A DNA stretch of 64,000 nucleotides, taken from Novipirellula herctigrandis (lineage in GTDB: Bacteria; Planctomycetota; Planctomycetia; Pirellulales; Pirellulaceae). Numbering within the stretch: position 1 is the stretch's first letter; each line of letters opens with the position of its first letter. Below are positions 12,109 through 21,679 of this stretch, piece after piece. The stretch is from NCBI GenBank assembly GCA_007859835.1, contig SJPJ01000001.1, forward strand, positions 6,633,887 to 6,697,886. Direction: 5' to 3'. Position numbers and translations under genes: made by a program. The notes beneath the pieces are model-generated. The model saw only the letters and a list, made by a program, of their open reading frames with translations, was not told the DNA's origin and searched no databases.

Positions 12109-13080
12109 TTATGGGAAAAAATATCGTACCCAGTTTCGAATGCCTTGACCGGGAACGTAGGCGACCGGTTGGCCCCAAAGACCTTGCCCGACCTGAACCG
12201 GGTTTGCCTCTTGGCCGAGCGTAAAGAGCGACCTAATCGGGGCAACTGTCGCGGTCGTCATCGTAGGAGCTAACGTTGGTGGCCCAGCGATGACCATAGG
12301 TGCAGCAACCGACGTGGGTGCAGAGGTTGTTGGAGTGACGGTTGTGTAGCTGACGGGCGAACATCCAATGCCGCAATCATACACCGAATAGTCGCTCGGT
12401 CCTGAGATGCAACTACAGTTATTCATCGTTGCATATTCGCTCTGCAGCGTCGGTTGGGAAAGCGGAGCAAAGTCGCTTGTGGCAACGGGCAGTGCGCTGT
12501 TTCGAGGCAAGGGGCCGCCGGGCGACATTGTGCTAGATGATGTTGTCCCCAACGGCATGGGAGGCACTGGCGAAAGTGCGTTTGAGTTGCTTGGTGATGC
12601 GGGGCTGCGAGGTGCCGGATTCGTCGTCGGCGCGGTCATCGGTGGCGCGGTCATCGGCGGCGCAGTCATCGGTGGCGCGGTCATCGGTGGTTGCGAATAG
12701 GCCGATGGCGGTGGTGTAAATTGAGCTGCTGGGGGCTGGGTCTGCGGAGCTGCGTTCATGGTTGGCGGCGGGGTAAATCCGCCAGGAGGCAATTGTGGCG
12801 CAGCAATATTTTGACCGTTTGACTGCATCAATACCGTTTGTCGAACTGGGTAATCCCCGGTTGCTGAAACAGACCTATTGGCGGAAGCCAACCTGGCTTG
12901 TGTTTCACGGCTGGATTGGTCGTCGTTTCGGTAGCGATCAACGGCACTCGGAGCACCAATCGGCCTTAAGCGAGTTTGCGGTGTGTCGAAAGTGGCCGAA
13001 GGCGTTTGGGCATGAGCGGCGGTCGGCAATGCTAGAAAAAGAGCCAAGCCTACGATCGAAAAGAGATTGTATTGTGTCAT
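12109..13080 (-). CDS. Exported Pro/Thr-rich protein of unknown function
   Basis: A 323-aa protein with a clear signal peptide (LFSIVGLALFLALPTAAHA, cleavage after AHA). The rest is low complexity, rich in Pro, Thr, Ser and Ala, with four tandem copies of PPMTA (about 12634-12690). A short Cys-bearing patch (NNCSCISG and DCGIGCSP) sits in the middle, and a conserved-looking C-terminus ends in GQPVAYVPGQGIRNWVRYFFP-like residues. A GAAGG Shine-Dalgarno lies 8-12 bases upstream of the ATG. Such proteins are common planctomycete orphans; I know no function. It is convergent with the rhomboid gene. Confidence 0.75.
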   Translation of the reverse strand: MTQYNLFSIVGLALFLALPTAAHAQTPSATFDTPQTRLRPIGAPSAVDRYRNDDQSSRETQARLASANRSVSATGDYPVRQTVLMQSNGQNIAAPQLPPGGFTPPPTMNAAPQTQPPAAQFTPPPSAYSQPPMTAPPMTAPPMTAPPMTAPTTNPAPRSPASPSNSNALSPVPPMPLGTTSSSTMSPGGPLPRNSALPVATSDFAPLSQPTLQSEYATMNNCSCISGPSDYSVYDCGIGCSPVSYTTVTPTTSAPTSVAAPMVIAGPPTLAPTMTTATVAPIRSLFTLGQEANPVQVGQGLWGQPVAYVPGQGIRNWVRYFFP

Positions 13081-13258
13081 TCCTTTACCTTCGTTTACTA
13101 TCCTGTCAGCATGACGCAGATTTACATCTCGCCTGTTAGTGTCTTTTGGGGATGCAGTGCAATAGGAATGCCGTTTTTCTGAAATTCTCAGAATCGGGGA
13201 GATATAGATCGAAAGACGCCCGAGAGTCCGTGATTGTTACAAAACGGTTGTAAACTTT

Positions 13259-14860
13259 TCATTCCTGTGCGTTGGATTGCTGGCCATTGGGGCGGCGACC
13301 AACCAGTCGCACTAGCAAAAAGATCGCCATCACTCCCGTAGCGAGGCACGCCCATGGAGAAATCCCAAGCATGCAAGGCAGGCAACCACAAAGAATCGAG
13401 ACAGTGGCGACCGTCAACGCGTACGGCATTTGCGTTTGGACGTGCTGTAAGTGGTCGCAACCACTCGCGCGGCTCGACAAAACGGTTGTATCTGAAATGG
13501 GGGAGCAATGATCTCCGAGAATGGCACCGGCTAAAACGGAACCGGCGGTTGCCAAGCAAATCACGCCGCTGGGGTCACCCGAAATATCAAGTTGCAGCGA
13601 CAACGTCACTGACAGCGGAGTCAGGATCGCCATCGTCCCCCAACTGGTACCTGTCGAGAACGCAACGAACCCAGAGATTAGGAAGACTGCGGTGGGAAGC
13701 AAGCGGGGATCGAGTCGATTCGATAGGACGCTCGATAGATAGCCGCCCGTGTCGAGTGCATCGGGGCGCGTCATCGCGCTGAGTGCCCAGGCGAGCCACA
13801 GGATCAACATCGCCGGCATCATTTGCAGTGCACCTCGCATCGCACCGTCAAGCAATCGCTGGAGGCCGCAGTCCGCAATTGCCATGTGCATCAAAATCGC
13901 TGCGAATAACCCCATTGCACCGCCGGCAATCAACGCCAAGTACGAATTGCCGCTTCCGAGTGTTTCAATGGCGGCGCGAAGCGGGCCCATCGATTCCAAA
14001 ATCGTTGCTTCGTTGGTCCCCGTTATCACCAGGACGATACCGATCGCTGCGACGCAAAGGGCGATTGGAATGACCGAAGCGAGCCACAATCGCTTTGGCT
14101 CACTTGCATCGTATCCCGATGAACCCTCGGTAAGGTTCGCCACTAAATCAGGCGACTCATCCAATGCCTTTTGTTCCGCTCGTCGCATTGGTCCGAAATC
14201 TCGGCCAGTGATCGACACCGCAAATACCATCGCAAGGGCAAGGAACGGATAAAACCGATAAGGAATCGATTCAAGGAATAATGCAAAGGCCGCCGAACCG
14301 TCGGACACGCCGGCGGCGCTAAGTCCATCCGCCATGTAGCTGATTTCGATCGCGGTCCAAGTACTGATCACCGACAATCCCGCGACCGGTGCCGCGGTGG
14401 AGTCGACCAAATAAGCCAACTTTGACCGCGAAAGTCCGTAGCGATCGGCGGGCGACCGCATCGTGCCGCCGATCAGAAGCGTGTTGGCGTAATCGTCGAA
14501 AAAGATCGCTAGGCCGCTCAGCGAGATCATTGTTTGAGCACCGGAGCGGGTGCGAATGCGGCTGGAAAGGTTCGTCACAAGCGAGCGAATGCCACCGCCA
14601 TATTCCATGACTCCAACCATTGCCCCGAGAAGCAACGTGAAGGCAAGCGTTTGGAGGTGATCGAAGTCATGAACCGATCGATACAGCGATTCAAGGAATA
14701 CAAGGACGCTATCGAACCAACGGGCTTCGGGTTGGCTATAAGAAAGCAGGACCGCGCCTACAAAAATGCCGGTCCCGAGCGGCAGCAGAACTTGGCGAGT
14801 TAGGATTGCGAGAGCAATGGCGACAATCGGTGGCAGTAAACTCTCGAAACCATGCTGCAC
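13259..14860 (-). CDS. NhaC-family Na+/H+ antiporter-like membrane transporter
   Basis: A 533-aa polytopic inner-membrane protein with about 11-12 predicted segments. Family-type motifs include LAIFFDDYANTLLIGGTMRS and a second half with STGTSWGTMAILTPL and LAGAILGDHCSPISDTT, which match the NhaC/ion transporter superfamily pattern. Members exchange Na+ for H+ or carry amino or organic acids. The gene starts 14 bases after gatC on the same strand, so rpmB, gatC and this gene probably form one transcript. The transported ion cannot be read from sequence. Confidence 0.85.
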   Translation of the reverse strand: MQHGFESLLPPIVAIALAILTRQVLLPLGTGIFVGAVLLSYSQPEARWFDSVLVFLESLYRSVHDFDHLQTLAFTLLLGAMVGVMEYGGGIRSLVTNLSSRIRTRSGAQTMISLSGLAIFFDDYANTLLIGGTMRSPADRYGLSRSKLAYLVDSTAAPVAGLSVISTWTAIEISYMADGLSAAGVSDGSAAFALFLESIPYRFYPFLALAMVFAVSITGRDFGPMRRAEQKALDESPDLVANLTEGSSGYDASEPKRLWLASVIPIALCVAAIGIVLVITGTNEATILESMGPLRAAIETLGSGNSYLALIAGGAMGLFAAILMHMAIADCGLQRLLDGAMRGALQMMPAMLILWLAWALSAMTRPDALDTGGYLSSVLSNRLDPRLLPTAVFLISGFVAFSTGTSWGTMAILTPLSVTLSLQLDISGDPSGVICLATAGSVLAGAILGDHCSPISDTTVLSSRASGCDHLQHVQTQMPYALTVATVSILCGCLPCMLGISPWACLATGVMAIFLLVRLVGRRPNGQQSNAQE

Positions 14861-14874
14861 GGTGATCGATTCCG

Positions 14875-15186
14875 CTAATGGCTACTTTTGGATGCCGCCG
14901 TTCCGAGAACCGGCGGAACCAGGAAGCATGAATCGTCCTTCGCCGGAGCATTCTGAAGGGCTTGTTCGTTGGTCAAACTGGGGACCAGCTCATCGGCTCG
15001 CCAACGGTTGTCCAGATCCAGCGCAGTCGTCATCGGCTCGACATCCTCGGTATCAAGGAGAGCCAATTGTTCGACAAACCCCAAAATCTTGGTGACTTGC
15101 GGTCCGATCGCATCCACTTCCTCGTCGGTCAATTCCAAACGAGCCAATAACGCGAGTCGGCGGACATCATCTGCGGTCAAAGACAT
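14875..15186 (-). CDS. gatC: Aspartyl/glutamyl-tRNA(Asn/Gln) amidotransferase subunit C
   Basis: A 103-aa protein with the GatC pattern: LTADDVRRLALLARLELTDEE at the N-terminus, then ILGFVEQLALLDTEDVEPM, and the RADELVPSLTNEQALQNAPAKDDSCFLVPPVL end. GatC stabilises the GatAB amidotransferase that converts Glu-tRNA(Gln) or Asp-tRNA(Asn) to the amide form. GatA and GatB are not in the window, so the operon is split. It lies 11 bases downstream of rpmB and 14 upstream of the NhaC-like gene. Confidence 0.94.
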   Translation of the reverse strand: MSLTADDVRRLALLARLELTDEEVDAIGPQVTKILGFVEQLALLDTEDVEPMTTALDLDNRWRADELVPSLTNEQALQNAPAKDDSCFLVPPVLGTAASKSSH

Positions 15187-15197
15187 CGCTAGAAATG

Positions 15198-15467
15198 CTA
15201 CTTTTTGGTGCCGCTAACATCGAATGGTTTGACCTTGACGGTCTTGCGAACCGCACCGCTACGCAGGCACTGAACGCAGATACGCATCGTCTTGTTGGTG
15301 CCATTTGGCATCGTGACGTGCACTTTTTGCAGGTTGGGAACGAATTTACGTCGGGTGCATCCAGTGATTTTGGTACCAACACCGCCGAGGTACTTCGCTT
15401 TACCTCGAGTTTCGATGCGGTTGCCCATTTGGACGCCTTTACCGCACGCTTCACATTGCCGTGCCAT
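15198..15467 (-). CDS. rpmB: 50S ribosomal protein L28
   Basis: An 89-aa basic protein starting MARQCEACGKGVQMGN, typical of L28 carrying a zinc-binding CxxC; a second pair, CVQC, lies near residue 69. RKFVPNLQKVHV is the conserved L28 core. Both Cys pairs are kept, so it is the zinc-containing (C+) form. A longer start at 15482 would add five residues. It is first in an apparent rpmB-gatC-nhaC transcript. Confidence 0.95.
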   Translation of the reverse strand: MARQCEACGKGVQMGNRIETRGKAKYLGGVGTKITGCTRRKFVPNLQKVHVTMPNGTNKTMRICVQCLRSGAVRKTVKVKPFDVSGTKK

Positions 15468-15715
15468 CTTATTCTCCGCCACTCGTTGTGGTTATTCGCT
15501 GTCAAAAGCTGTTTTTGGAACTGATAGAAGCTCGGCAATATAGCGATCGAGCGGCTCGGCGTGAAGCAGGAAAACGGCCCCGCTCGGCCGGTTCTTCAAC
15601 GAATTTACTGACTTTTGGTGTTTTTGCTTCAGTTTTTTCCCGCTGAACGACGATGCTCCCTACAAGCTTTGTAATCCGAAAAGTTTAACATCCTCCCCAA
15701 AATACGAGTGACTCG

Positions 15716-16252
15716 ATGCACCAGCCAGCCAACCCGACGTACGCCAAGGTGCTGCTGTTTTCGCTGTTCGCGCTGTCGTTTACCGGCTGCGCCAGCTTCG
15801 ATTTCCCTAGCTTGGATCTCTCTCCAGACGGGACAAAGTACGTTTCCGGGGGCGGCGGCGGCGAGTTCAACGGGTTCGATGAGACCATGGACGAAACCGT
15901 GTACAACAAGGTCCGCGAGGCGCAAGCGAACAATGCGATCGTCTTCCAAGTTCAAGGGGATAGCGATGCTTCGCGAGTTTTACCTTTACCCCCAGACGGC
16001 AAATCGGTATTCGTCAGCACGCTGCTGACTCAGAGTGGTGCGGTGAAGAAAATGGGTGGAGTGGCGCCGATCTTGTACCGCAGTTCGCCTCAATCGATCG
16101 GCGGCGTGCGAATGGCCGTCAAAATGTCCCCTGGCGGAAAAACGGTGGTCCCAGAATCTGATTATGCCCTTCGCCCCGGCGACCGAGTCTATGTCCAAAG
16201 GTCCGCAGGGATCGATATGAAGAACTTGTTTAGCGCAACCTTGGGAATCTAA
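15716..16252 (+). CDS. Lipoprotein with a SLBB/polysaccharide-export-like C-terminus
   Basis: A 178-aa protein with a lipoprotein signal (VLLFSLFALSFTGC, lipid Cys about residue 25). After a Gly-rich linker (SGGGGGEF), the C-terminal half reads like a soluble ligand-binding beta-grasp repeat: FVSTLLTQSGAVKKMGG and DYALRPGDRVYVQRSAG recall the SLBB segments of outer-membrane polysaccharide export proteins. It is much shorter than Wza-type exporters (about 360 aa), and no capsule gene lies beside it, so a general envelope role is all I can infer. Confidence 0.7.
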   Translation: MHQPANPTYAKVLLFSLFALSFTGCASFDFPSLDLSPDGTKYVSGGGGGEFNGFDETMDETVYNKVREAQANNAIVFQVQGDSDASRVLPLPPDGKSVFVSTLLTQSGAVKKMGGVAPILYRSSPQSIGGVRMAVKMSPGGKTVVPESDYALRPGDRVYVQRSAGIDMKNLFSATLGI

Positions 16253-16387
16253 ACCACTGCGGCCCCTTATCGACGGGGCGCCATTGGACGGTGAATCAGC
16301 ATGTTCGCTGTCGTCGCGGGCACCATGATGGTTGATCGCGAAACCCACGCTCTGGAAAACGCGGGCTTTGTCAGACATCAAGGTTTG

Positions 16388-16855
16388 TCAGACATCAAGG
16401 AACGTAAACCCCGCGACGACAACCACCACTGCGATCGCGTAGAAAGCCATCACAATCAACGCGATGATTCCAAGGACTCGCCAGAACTTGACTTGGGTTG
16501 AGGCGAAATTCTCGAGTTGAATTTGCGTATTTCCGTTGGCCAATTCTTTTGCCGACGTTGCTGCTCGCCACAGCAGTAAGGCGGGAAGGCCGTACAGAAT
16601 CAATCCGAACGAGCCCATGCAAACCATCCCGGATATCGCGGCCGTGACATCATTGTTGGATTCGATCAGCATCGATACGACGAAAATGCCGATCATCAAT
16701 ACCAAACCGATGATCAGAAGGACAGCAAAAAAGTATTGCCACCGCGATAGCTCCTTCACCGATGTCGAAAAATTCCCAGTCGGAACGCCAGACACGTTCT
16801 CTGCATCGTTCGGCTGGTAGGGATTAAACGCCTGGGGGGGATTTTCGGGTTCCAT
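16388..16855 (-). CDS. Small four-helix membrane protein of unknown function
   Basis: A 155-aa protein with a polar Asn/Pro-rich N-terminus (about 38 aa) and then four hydrophobic segments (YFFAVLLIIGLVLMIGIFVV, ISGMVCMGSFGLILYGLPAL, and a last pair around VLGIIALIVMAFYAIAVVVVV). A short soluble loop with NGNTQIQLENF precedes the last segment. I do not recognise the family. It stands alone between convergent and divergent neighbours. Confidence 0.7.
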   Translation of the reverse strand: MEPENPPQAFNPYQPNDAENVSGVPTGNFSTSVKELSRWQYFFAVLLIIGLVLMIGIFVVSMLIESNNDVTAAISGMVCMGSFGLILYGLPALLLWRAATSAKELANGNTQIQLENFASTQVKFWRVLGIIALIVMAFYAIAVVVVVAGFTFLDV

Positions 16856-17079
16856 TGTGGCTCCGTGAGGGCTCCATAGTGATAGTGTGACTAAAGCTAC
16901 TCGACGCCAATGTTTTTCCCAAGGTGCGATTGGGCAATCCTGGGGCTTTCTACGGTTCCCTTTTCGCTAGTTCGACGCTCGATCGCCAAATGGTCGATGG
17001 TCAACAGGTAGACGTTGCGTCCCAAGATTGGTTTTCGAGCCATCGCCACGTTGGGATGCGTCTTTGACTTATCGACATT

Positions 17080-17928
17080 GTGGTGGGAAAAATTGTTGTG
17101 CCAGAAGTTTTGCTAAAAAAACAAACCGCCAAGACCAACAGCGGCACCATCCTTGGGATTTGGCGTCTTGGTCAGGTGGTCTACCGCAGCGAGAGCGCCG
17201 AGTTGTCGTTGGCCCAGCCCGCCGACGCGACGGGTAGCCCAAGGTGGGATTACATCCTGCGGCGATCGATCGGCGCGAGTGAAATCGAGAGCGTTCGACA
17301 AGTCCGCCAGTTCACCGTATGCGCATCGCAAGTTTTTCATCCTAATTTGATCGCGGTTTTGGATGCGTCGGATTCGGATACGTCTCCGTTCTTGGTAATG
17401 CCGCGGCTCGACGGCGAAACAATGCAAACGTCCCTCGATGCGGAGCCTCGCAAAGCACTGCCTGTGGCACTGTGGTTCATTCGACAAGTCTCGCAGGCCC
17501 TCGAGGCTTTGCACGCCAGCGGTTGGGTCCACGGTGACGTCAAGCCGGATAACGTGATCATTGGGCCAACCGGCCACGTGACTTTGATTGACTTGGGTTT
17601 TGCGGATCGAGTGCATTCGTTACCCAGTCGATTGTTCCGTGGAACACCTCAATACGCGGCTCCGGAAACGTTGACTGGACAATCCGTCACGTTGCCTGCG
17701 TCGGATGTTTTTTCGCTCGGACGGGTGCTTTGGCAATGGATGACGCGAGTCAAAACGGCCAGCGAACTGCAACTATCGCCTGTTGCTGAATTGATTGAGC
17801 AAATGGTCGCTGAAAATCCCACCGAGCGGCCGACCGCCAGTGGCATCACACGCGAACTGTTAAGACTTGAAATCGAGAGTCTGGGCTGCCATATCGAACC
17901 CGAGCGACGTAGCCGCCGAGCGGCGTAG
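17080..17928 (+). CDS. Divergent Ser/Thr protein kinase-like protein
   Basis: A 282-aa protein with the C-lobe of a eukaryotic-type protein kinase: catalytic loop HGDVKPDN (Asp153), metal-binding DLG in place of DFG, GTPQYAAPETL activation/APE segment and SDVFSLGRVLWQWMT. The N-lobe is degenerate: I find neither a Gly-rich GxGxxG loop nor a VAIK-type lysine, and HRD is HGD. It may be a weak kinase or a pseudokinase. No transmembrane segment is visible, so it is probably cytosolic. The start is GTG at 17080. No substrate or partner is evident from the neighbours. Confidence 0.8.
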   Translation: MVGKIVVPEVLLKKQTAKTNSGTILGIWRLGQVVYRSESAELSLAQPADATGSPRWDYILRRSIGASEIESVRQVRQFTVCASQVFHPNLIAVLDASDSDTSPFLVMPRLDGETMQTSLDAEPRKALPVALWFIRQVSQALEALHASGWVHGDVKPDNVIIGPTGHVTLIDLGFADRVHSLPSRLFRGTPQYAAPETLTGQSVTLPASDVFSLGRVLWQWMTRVKTASELQLSPVAELIEQMVAENPTERPTASGITRELLRLEIESLGCHIEPERRSRRAA

Positions 17929-18097
17929 GACTCGGGACGGCTTTGGAAGTAGAGCCGGCGACTCTCCTTCGGTTCGACGAGGATTAGGATACACCCGTCA
18001 CCGCGAAACCATTGAGCCGCGTGAATGAGACACGGTTTTCCTTGATGGTGCTAAACTGTTGGCTTCGGGTTGCCAACTCAAACCATGTATTCGCTTT

Positions 18098-19822
18098 ATG
18101 ACGTCCTTGCCTATCGTCGATCGACCGACATCGCGTCGTCATGGGCGTATGCGCACCTACGCGATGCATGCCTATCGAATGGGTTTGCTGGCTGTCATCG
18201 TTGGACTCGTCCATGCCGAGCATCGCTGGTTCACCGCGCAGAAACGCGGACAAACATCCGAATCGGTTGCCATTGATAAAGTGCTGCCGTTGTTTCCGAA
18301 CGCCGCTTCGCTGGGCCCGTTCAATCCCGATCACGGTGGTCAAACCGTTCTAAACTCCGCGGGAGAGTCGCTTGGATTTGTCGTGCAAACGTCGCCTGAA
18401 TCGGACGATGTGATCGGTTTTTCTGGGCCGATCAATACGTTGGTTGCGTTTGGCACGGACAATCGAATCTGCGGAATGACGGTCTTGCGAAGTGGAGATA
18501 CGCGAGAGCATACCGAAGACGTCATCCACAACGAATCCTTCATGAAGTCGCTTCACGGATTGAATTGGCAGCAAGCGAGTGCGGCAGACGTGGATTCGGT
18601 TTCGGGCGCGACGCTCACTAGCATGTCGGTCATTGATGGAATTCGGCGACGACTCGGAGGAGCCAACCCTTCATCGCGTTTTTCGGATCCGATCACGATC
18701 CAGGAGGCGTCTGCGTTTTTTTCCGCAGCAACGGGTTTGGAACCCGACCCGCAAAAACCGAGTATGTGGAACGTGATCGACCCATCAGGAGCCGAACTTG
18801 GGAAACTGTTTCGCACTTCGCCTCACGCCGACCAAATGATTGGTTACCAAGGGCCAACCGATACGTTAGTCGCCATGGACAACCAAGGTCGTGTTTTAGG
18901 GGCGGCCATTCGACAGAGTTTTGACAATGAACCTTACGTCCGCTACGTCAAAGAAGACCGTTACTTTTTTAACTTGTTCAAAGGCTTTACGCTTACGGAT
19001 GTTTCCTCGTTGGATATGGTCGACGCAGGTATTGAAGGGGTTTCCGGTGCAACCAAAACAAGCACGACCGTCGCGGAAGCGTTGATTTACACCGCCAAGC
19101 AAATTGAGCTTGAACAACCGCTAACTCAACGAGAGCCCGAATCGTGGCTGTCCTTTTCGGGGCGTGACTACGGAACTGCCACCGTCGTGTTGCTTTCTCT
19201 TGTCGTCGCCCTAACGCACTTGCGAGGGAAACGTTGGGTGCGAATTGGGTTACAGTTCGTTTTGATCGTCTATCTTGGTTTCATCAATGCCGACATGCTC
19301 TCGCAAGCACAAGCCGTCGGATGGACGCAAAACGGAATCGCTTGGAAAGCCGCACCGGCGCTGGTGCTCCTTACGATCGCAGCACTCGTGTGTCCAATCG
19401 TGACCGGACGCCAAGTTTACTGCACGCATCTGTGTCCCTTCGGTGCGATGCAGGATTGGGCCCGGCGTGTGCCACTGCGCCTACGCGTGCCTCGTGTGGT
19501 TGATCGGACGTTACGATTGGTTCCAGCGGTGCTTTTGATCGTTGTTGTCTCGGTTGCAATGTTGCATTTGCCGCTATCGCTGGTCGGCATTGAGCCGTTT
19601 GACGCGTTCGTGTTTCGTATCGCAGGCTGGGCGACGATCACGGTTGCGATTGTGGGGTTGGTTGCATCGTTGTTTGTTCCCATGGCATATTGCCATTACG
19701 GTTGCCCCACCGGCGCCGTGCTAGGTTACGTACGGCTAACCGGATCGAGCGGCCGATGGAATCGCCGTGACACGCTGGCTACGTGTCTCACAATTTTTGC
19801 CTTTGCGGTTTACGTTAGTTAA
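18098..19822 (+). CDS. Membrane protein with two FMN-binding domains and NapH/NosR-type iron-sulfur membrane module
   Basis: A 574-aa protein from the ATG at 18098. One N-terminal segment is followed by two tandem FMN_bind domains, each ending in the flavinylation motif: DSVSGAT (Thr172) and EGVSGAT (Thr319), where FMN is attached covalently by an ApbE-type transferase. The C-terminal third has several transmembrane segments and two Cys motifs, CTHLCPFG and CHYGCPTG, as in NosR/NirI/NapH membrane proteins. It probably moves electrons across or along the membrane to an extracytosolic acceptor. Unlike NosR, I see no separate ferredoxin clusters at the C-terminus. No apbE is in the window. It is convergent with the ABC importer. 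Confidence 0.85.
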   Translation: MTSLPIVDRPTSRRHGRMRTYAMHAYRMGLLAVIVGLVHAEHRWFTAQKRGQTSESVAIDKVLPLFPNAASLGPFNPDHGGQTVLNSAGESLGFVVQTSPESDDVIGFSGPINTLVAFGTDNRICGMTVLRSGDTREHTEDVIHNESFMKSLHGLNWQQASAADVDSVSGATLTSMSVIDGIRRRLGGANPSSRFSDPITIQEASAFFSAATGLEPDPQKPSMWNVIDPSGAELGKLFRTSPHADQMIGYQGPTDTLVAMDNQGRVLGAAIRQSFDNEPYVRYVKEDRYFFNLFKGFTLTDVSSLDMVDAGIEGVSGATKTSTTVAEALIYTAKQIELEQPLTQREPESWLSFSGRDYGTATVVLLSLVVALTHLRGKRWVRIGLQFVLIVYLGFINADMLSQAQAVGWTQNGIAWKAAPALVLLTIAALVCPIVTGRQVYCTHLCPFGAMQDWARRVPLRLRVPRVVDRTLRLVPAVLLIVVVSVAMLHLPLSLVGIEPFDAFVFRIAGWATITVAIVGLVASLFVPMAYCHYGCPTGAVLGYVRLTGSSGRWNRRDTLATCLTIFAFAVYVS

Positions 19823-19841
19823 CGTTACGTTAGTTAACGTT
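19812..19841. repeat. Two-copy 15-bp tandem repeat between convergent genes
   Basis: The unit acgttagttaacgtt occurs twice without a gap. It covers the stop codon of the FMN-binding gene, and contains GTTAAC palindromes. It may serve the convergent 3' ends; no poly-T tract is attached. Confidence 0.7.
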
Positions 19842-19844
19842 CGG

Positions 19845-20828
19845 TTACTTCAGAAACTCGGTTGTGTAACATTCCTCGGCTTGAACTTTTCCCGAGTCGA
19901 CGACACCGAGCTTGACCATTTGGTCGACCAGTGTGTCCCATCGGTCGGCTGACATCTGCCCCGCCGATTCAATCGGTTGGTCGTTTGGCAACGCAAGCGA
20001 CCGCAATTCCGCTTCGCCAAACGCCAAAGCTTCGGCGGTCATGCCATGTTGGTTCGCCGCCAAGATCGCTTCGTTCCCTTTGGTTGGATCCGTCAAGTAG
20101 TTCATCCAGCCTTGGCGAGTGGCTTTCACGAACCTTCGGACTCGGTCGGGATCCTTTTGAATCAGTTCCCCGCTGGTGATCAGAACGCTTGAATACGGGT
20201 TCCAACCAATCTCGCTGAGCATCAGCTTTCGCACCTTCACGCCTTGTTGTTCCGCTAAATGCGGTTCGGCGAACGAGTAAGCTTGTATGGCGATGCCAGG
20301 GTCGGTAACAAGGGAAGAAACGCTGCCGTGATAAGGGACTTCCTTGACGTTATCGAGTAGTCCTTTGGATCGCATGAAGTCAATGAAAACACGGCCGGTT
20401 TGTCGCTGCAATGTCTTGCCCGCTAGATCAGCGAACGTTTCGACGCCACTGTCTTGGCAAACCAAAATGCAGCGAGGGTGGTTTTGCATTGCAGCCATCA
20501 CGGCGACTATGTCGGCTCCTTGAGCCCGAAACAAAACGACATCGTCGGCGTTTGCCATCGCGAATTGGACTCGTCCGAGCACTAATTCGGGCGCAACCGG
20601 CGTCGCTCGTCCACCAGGCCGAATCTCAACCTCCAATCCCTCAGCACCGTAAGTTCCATCAGCAAGAGCTTGGTACATTCCACCATGTTCCGATTCAGGA
20701 TACCAATTCAATTGAATGGCTATTTCGTTACCGGATGTTTTCGATCCGGAGCTCTCTTTTTCGGTGCTGCATCCAGCAAATAGCGGGTACAGAAAGGCCA
20801 GGACGACAAAGATGTACTTGGGTTGCAT
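19845..20828 (-). CDS. ABC importer substrate-binding lipoprotein, NMT1/THI5-like (SsuA/ThiY type)
   Basis: A 327-aa lipoprotein (signal VLAFLYPLFAGC, lipid Cys about residue 19). The body matches the NMT1/THI5-like fold: IQLNWYPESEHGGMYQALADGTYGAEGLEVEI at the start, FAMANADDVVLFRAQGADIVAV in the middle, and a GWNPYSSVLITS segment. This family captures pyrimidine thiamine precursors, sulfonates, nitrate or riboflavin. The opening resembles ThiY/RibY-type proteins, but the substrate is inference. It is the last gene of a three-gene operon (ATPase, permease, this), 44 bases after the permease. Confidence 0.85.
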   Translation of the reverse strand: MQPKYIFVVLAFLYPLFAGCSTEKESSGSKTSGNEIAIQLNWYPESEHGGMYQALADGTYGAEGLEVEIRPGGRATPVAPELVLGRVQFAMANADDVVLFRAQGADIVAVMAAMQNHPRCILVCQDSGVETFADLAGKTLQRQTGRVFIDFMRSKGLLDNVKEVPYHGSVSSLVTDPGIAIQAYSFAEPHLAEQQGVKVRKLMLSEIGWNPYSSVLITSGELIQKDPDRVRRFVKATRQGWMNYLTDPTKGNEAILAANQHGMTAEALAFGEAELRSLALPNDQPIESAGQMSADRWDTLVDQMVKLGVVDSGKVQAEECYTTEFLK

Positions 20829-20872
20829 AGTCAGATGCTTTCAGAAGTCGGAACCATGACGCGAAAAGACGA

Positions 20873-21679
20873 CTAACGATTACGATAGCCGGTTGTCCAG
20901 CGGCCGAAAACCGTGATTGAAAGCAAACTTACCAATCCAAAAAGTAGCAAACCCAGAAGCGTTGAAGCAAAAATCGCCGCGATCAACGCATCGGTTCGTT
21001 GGTAAGCTTGCCATCCGGTCATCAATGTACCGAGCCCGTTGTAATTGGAACCGTTTCCGACAAAAAACTCGGCCACAATCGCCCCGATTACGGCCAAGCC
21101 GCTACTGGTTTTCATGCCGATCACCAAGAACGGAATTGCGGTCGGCATTTGCAGCCACGCCAACCGTTTGGCTCGTCCGGCACCGTACAAACGAAACAGA
21201 TCATTGAGATCCTTTTGGGCCGACATCAAACCTTCGGTCACACTGTTGACGATTGGGAACAAACAAATGATGACTGTAACCAATACGATCGTTCGAAATG
21301 TGTAGCCGCTCCAGGTGATCAACAGCGGTGCAATCGCGACAACGGGGACCGTTTGCAAAAAGATGACGTAAGGGAACACTGCCTTGCGAATCAAATTCGA
21401 TTGGCTGAACGCGATCGCCAAAATACAGCCGATTCCGACTGCAGTCGCTAATCCCACGACGGCCGCGATACCGGTCGCAAGAGTCCCTTCAAAGAGGGGG
21501 TGCCGCTCTTGGATTGCGGCTTGCAGAACTTGCCAAGGCGACGGTAGCAGAATGGGTGGCAAGTGAAAAAAGTAAATCGCCCATTGCCAAAGAACCAAGC
21601 CCAACGCTGCGACGCCGATGACCGACGCCGCACCGAGCCAAACCTGCTTGGTTCGATGTTCGTCACCTGTGCTCATCAT
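20873..21679 (-). CDS. ABC importer permease, SsuC/TauC/ThiX type
   Basis: A 268-aa inner-membrane permease with about six segments. It shows the binding-protein-dependent transport EAA-like loop (LFRLYGAGRAKRLAWLQMPTAIPFLVIGMKTSSGLA) that docks on the ATPase. The N-terminal FFHLPPILLPSPWQVLQA is typical of the SsuC/TauC group. Its start overlaps the ATPase stop by four bases, so translation is coupled. Confidence 0.9.
   Translation of the reverse strand: MMSTGDEHRTKQVWLGAASVIGVAALGLVLWQWAIYFFHLPPILLPSPWQVLQAAIQERHPLFEGTLATGIAAVVGLATAVGIGCILAIAFSQSNLIRKAVFPYVIFLQTVPVVAIAPLLITWSGYTFRTIVLVTVIICLFPIVNSVTEGLMSAQKDLNDLFRLYGAGRAKRLAWLQMPTAIPFLVIGMKTSSGLAVIGAIVAEFFVGNGSNYNGLGTLMTGWQAYQRTDALIAAIFASTLLGLLLFGLVSLLSITVFGRWTTGYRNR

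Noticed and set aside
12634..12690. Four-copy repeat as a regulatory repeat
   Set aside because: It encodes in-frame PPMTA repeats in a low-complexity exported protein.
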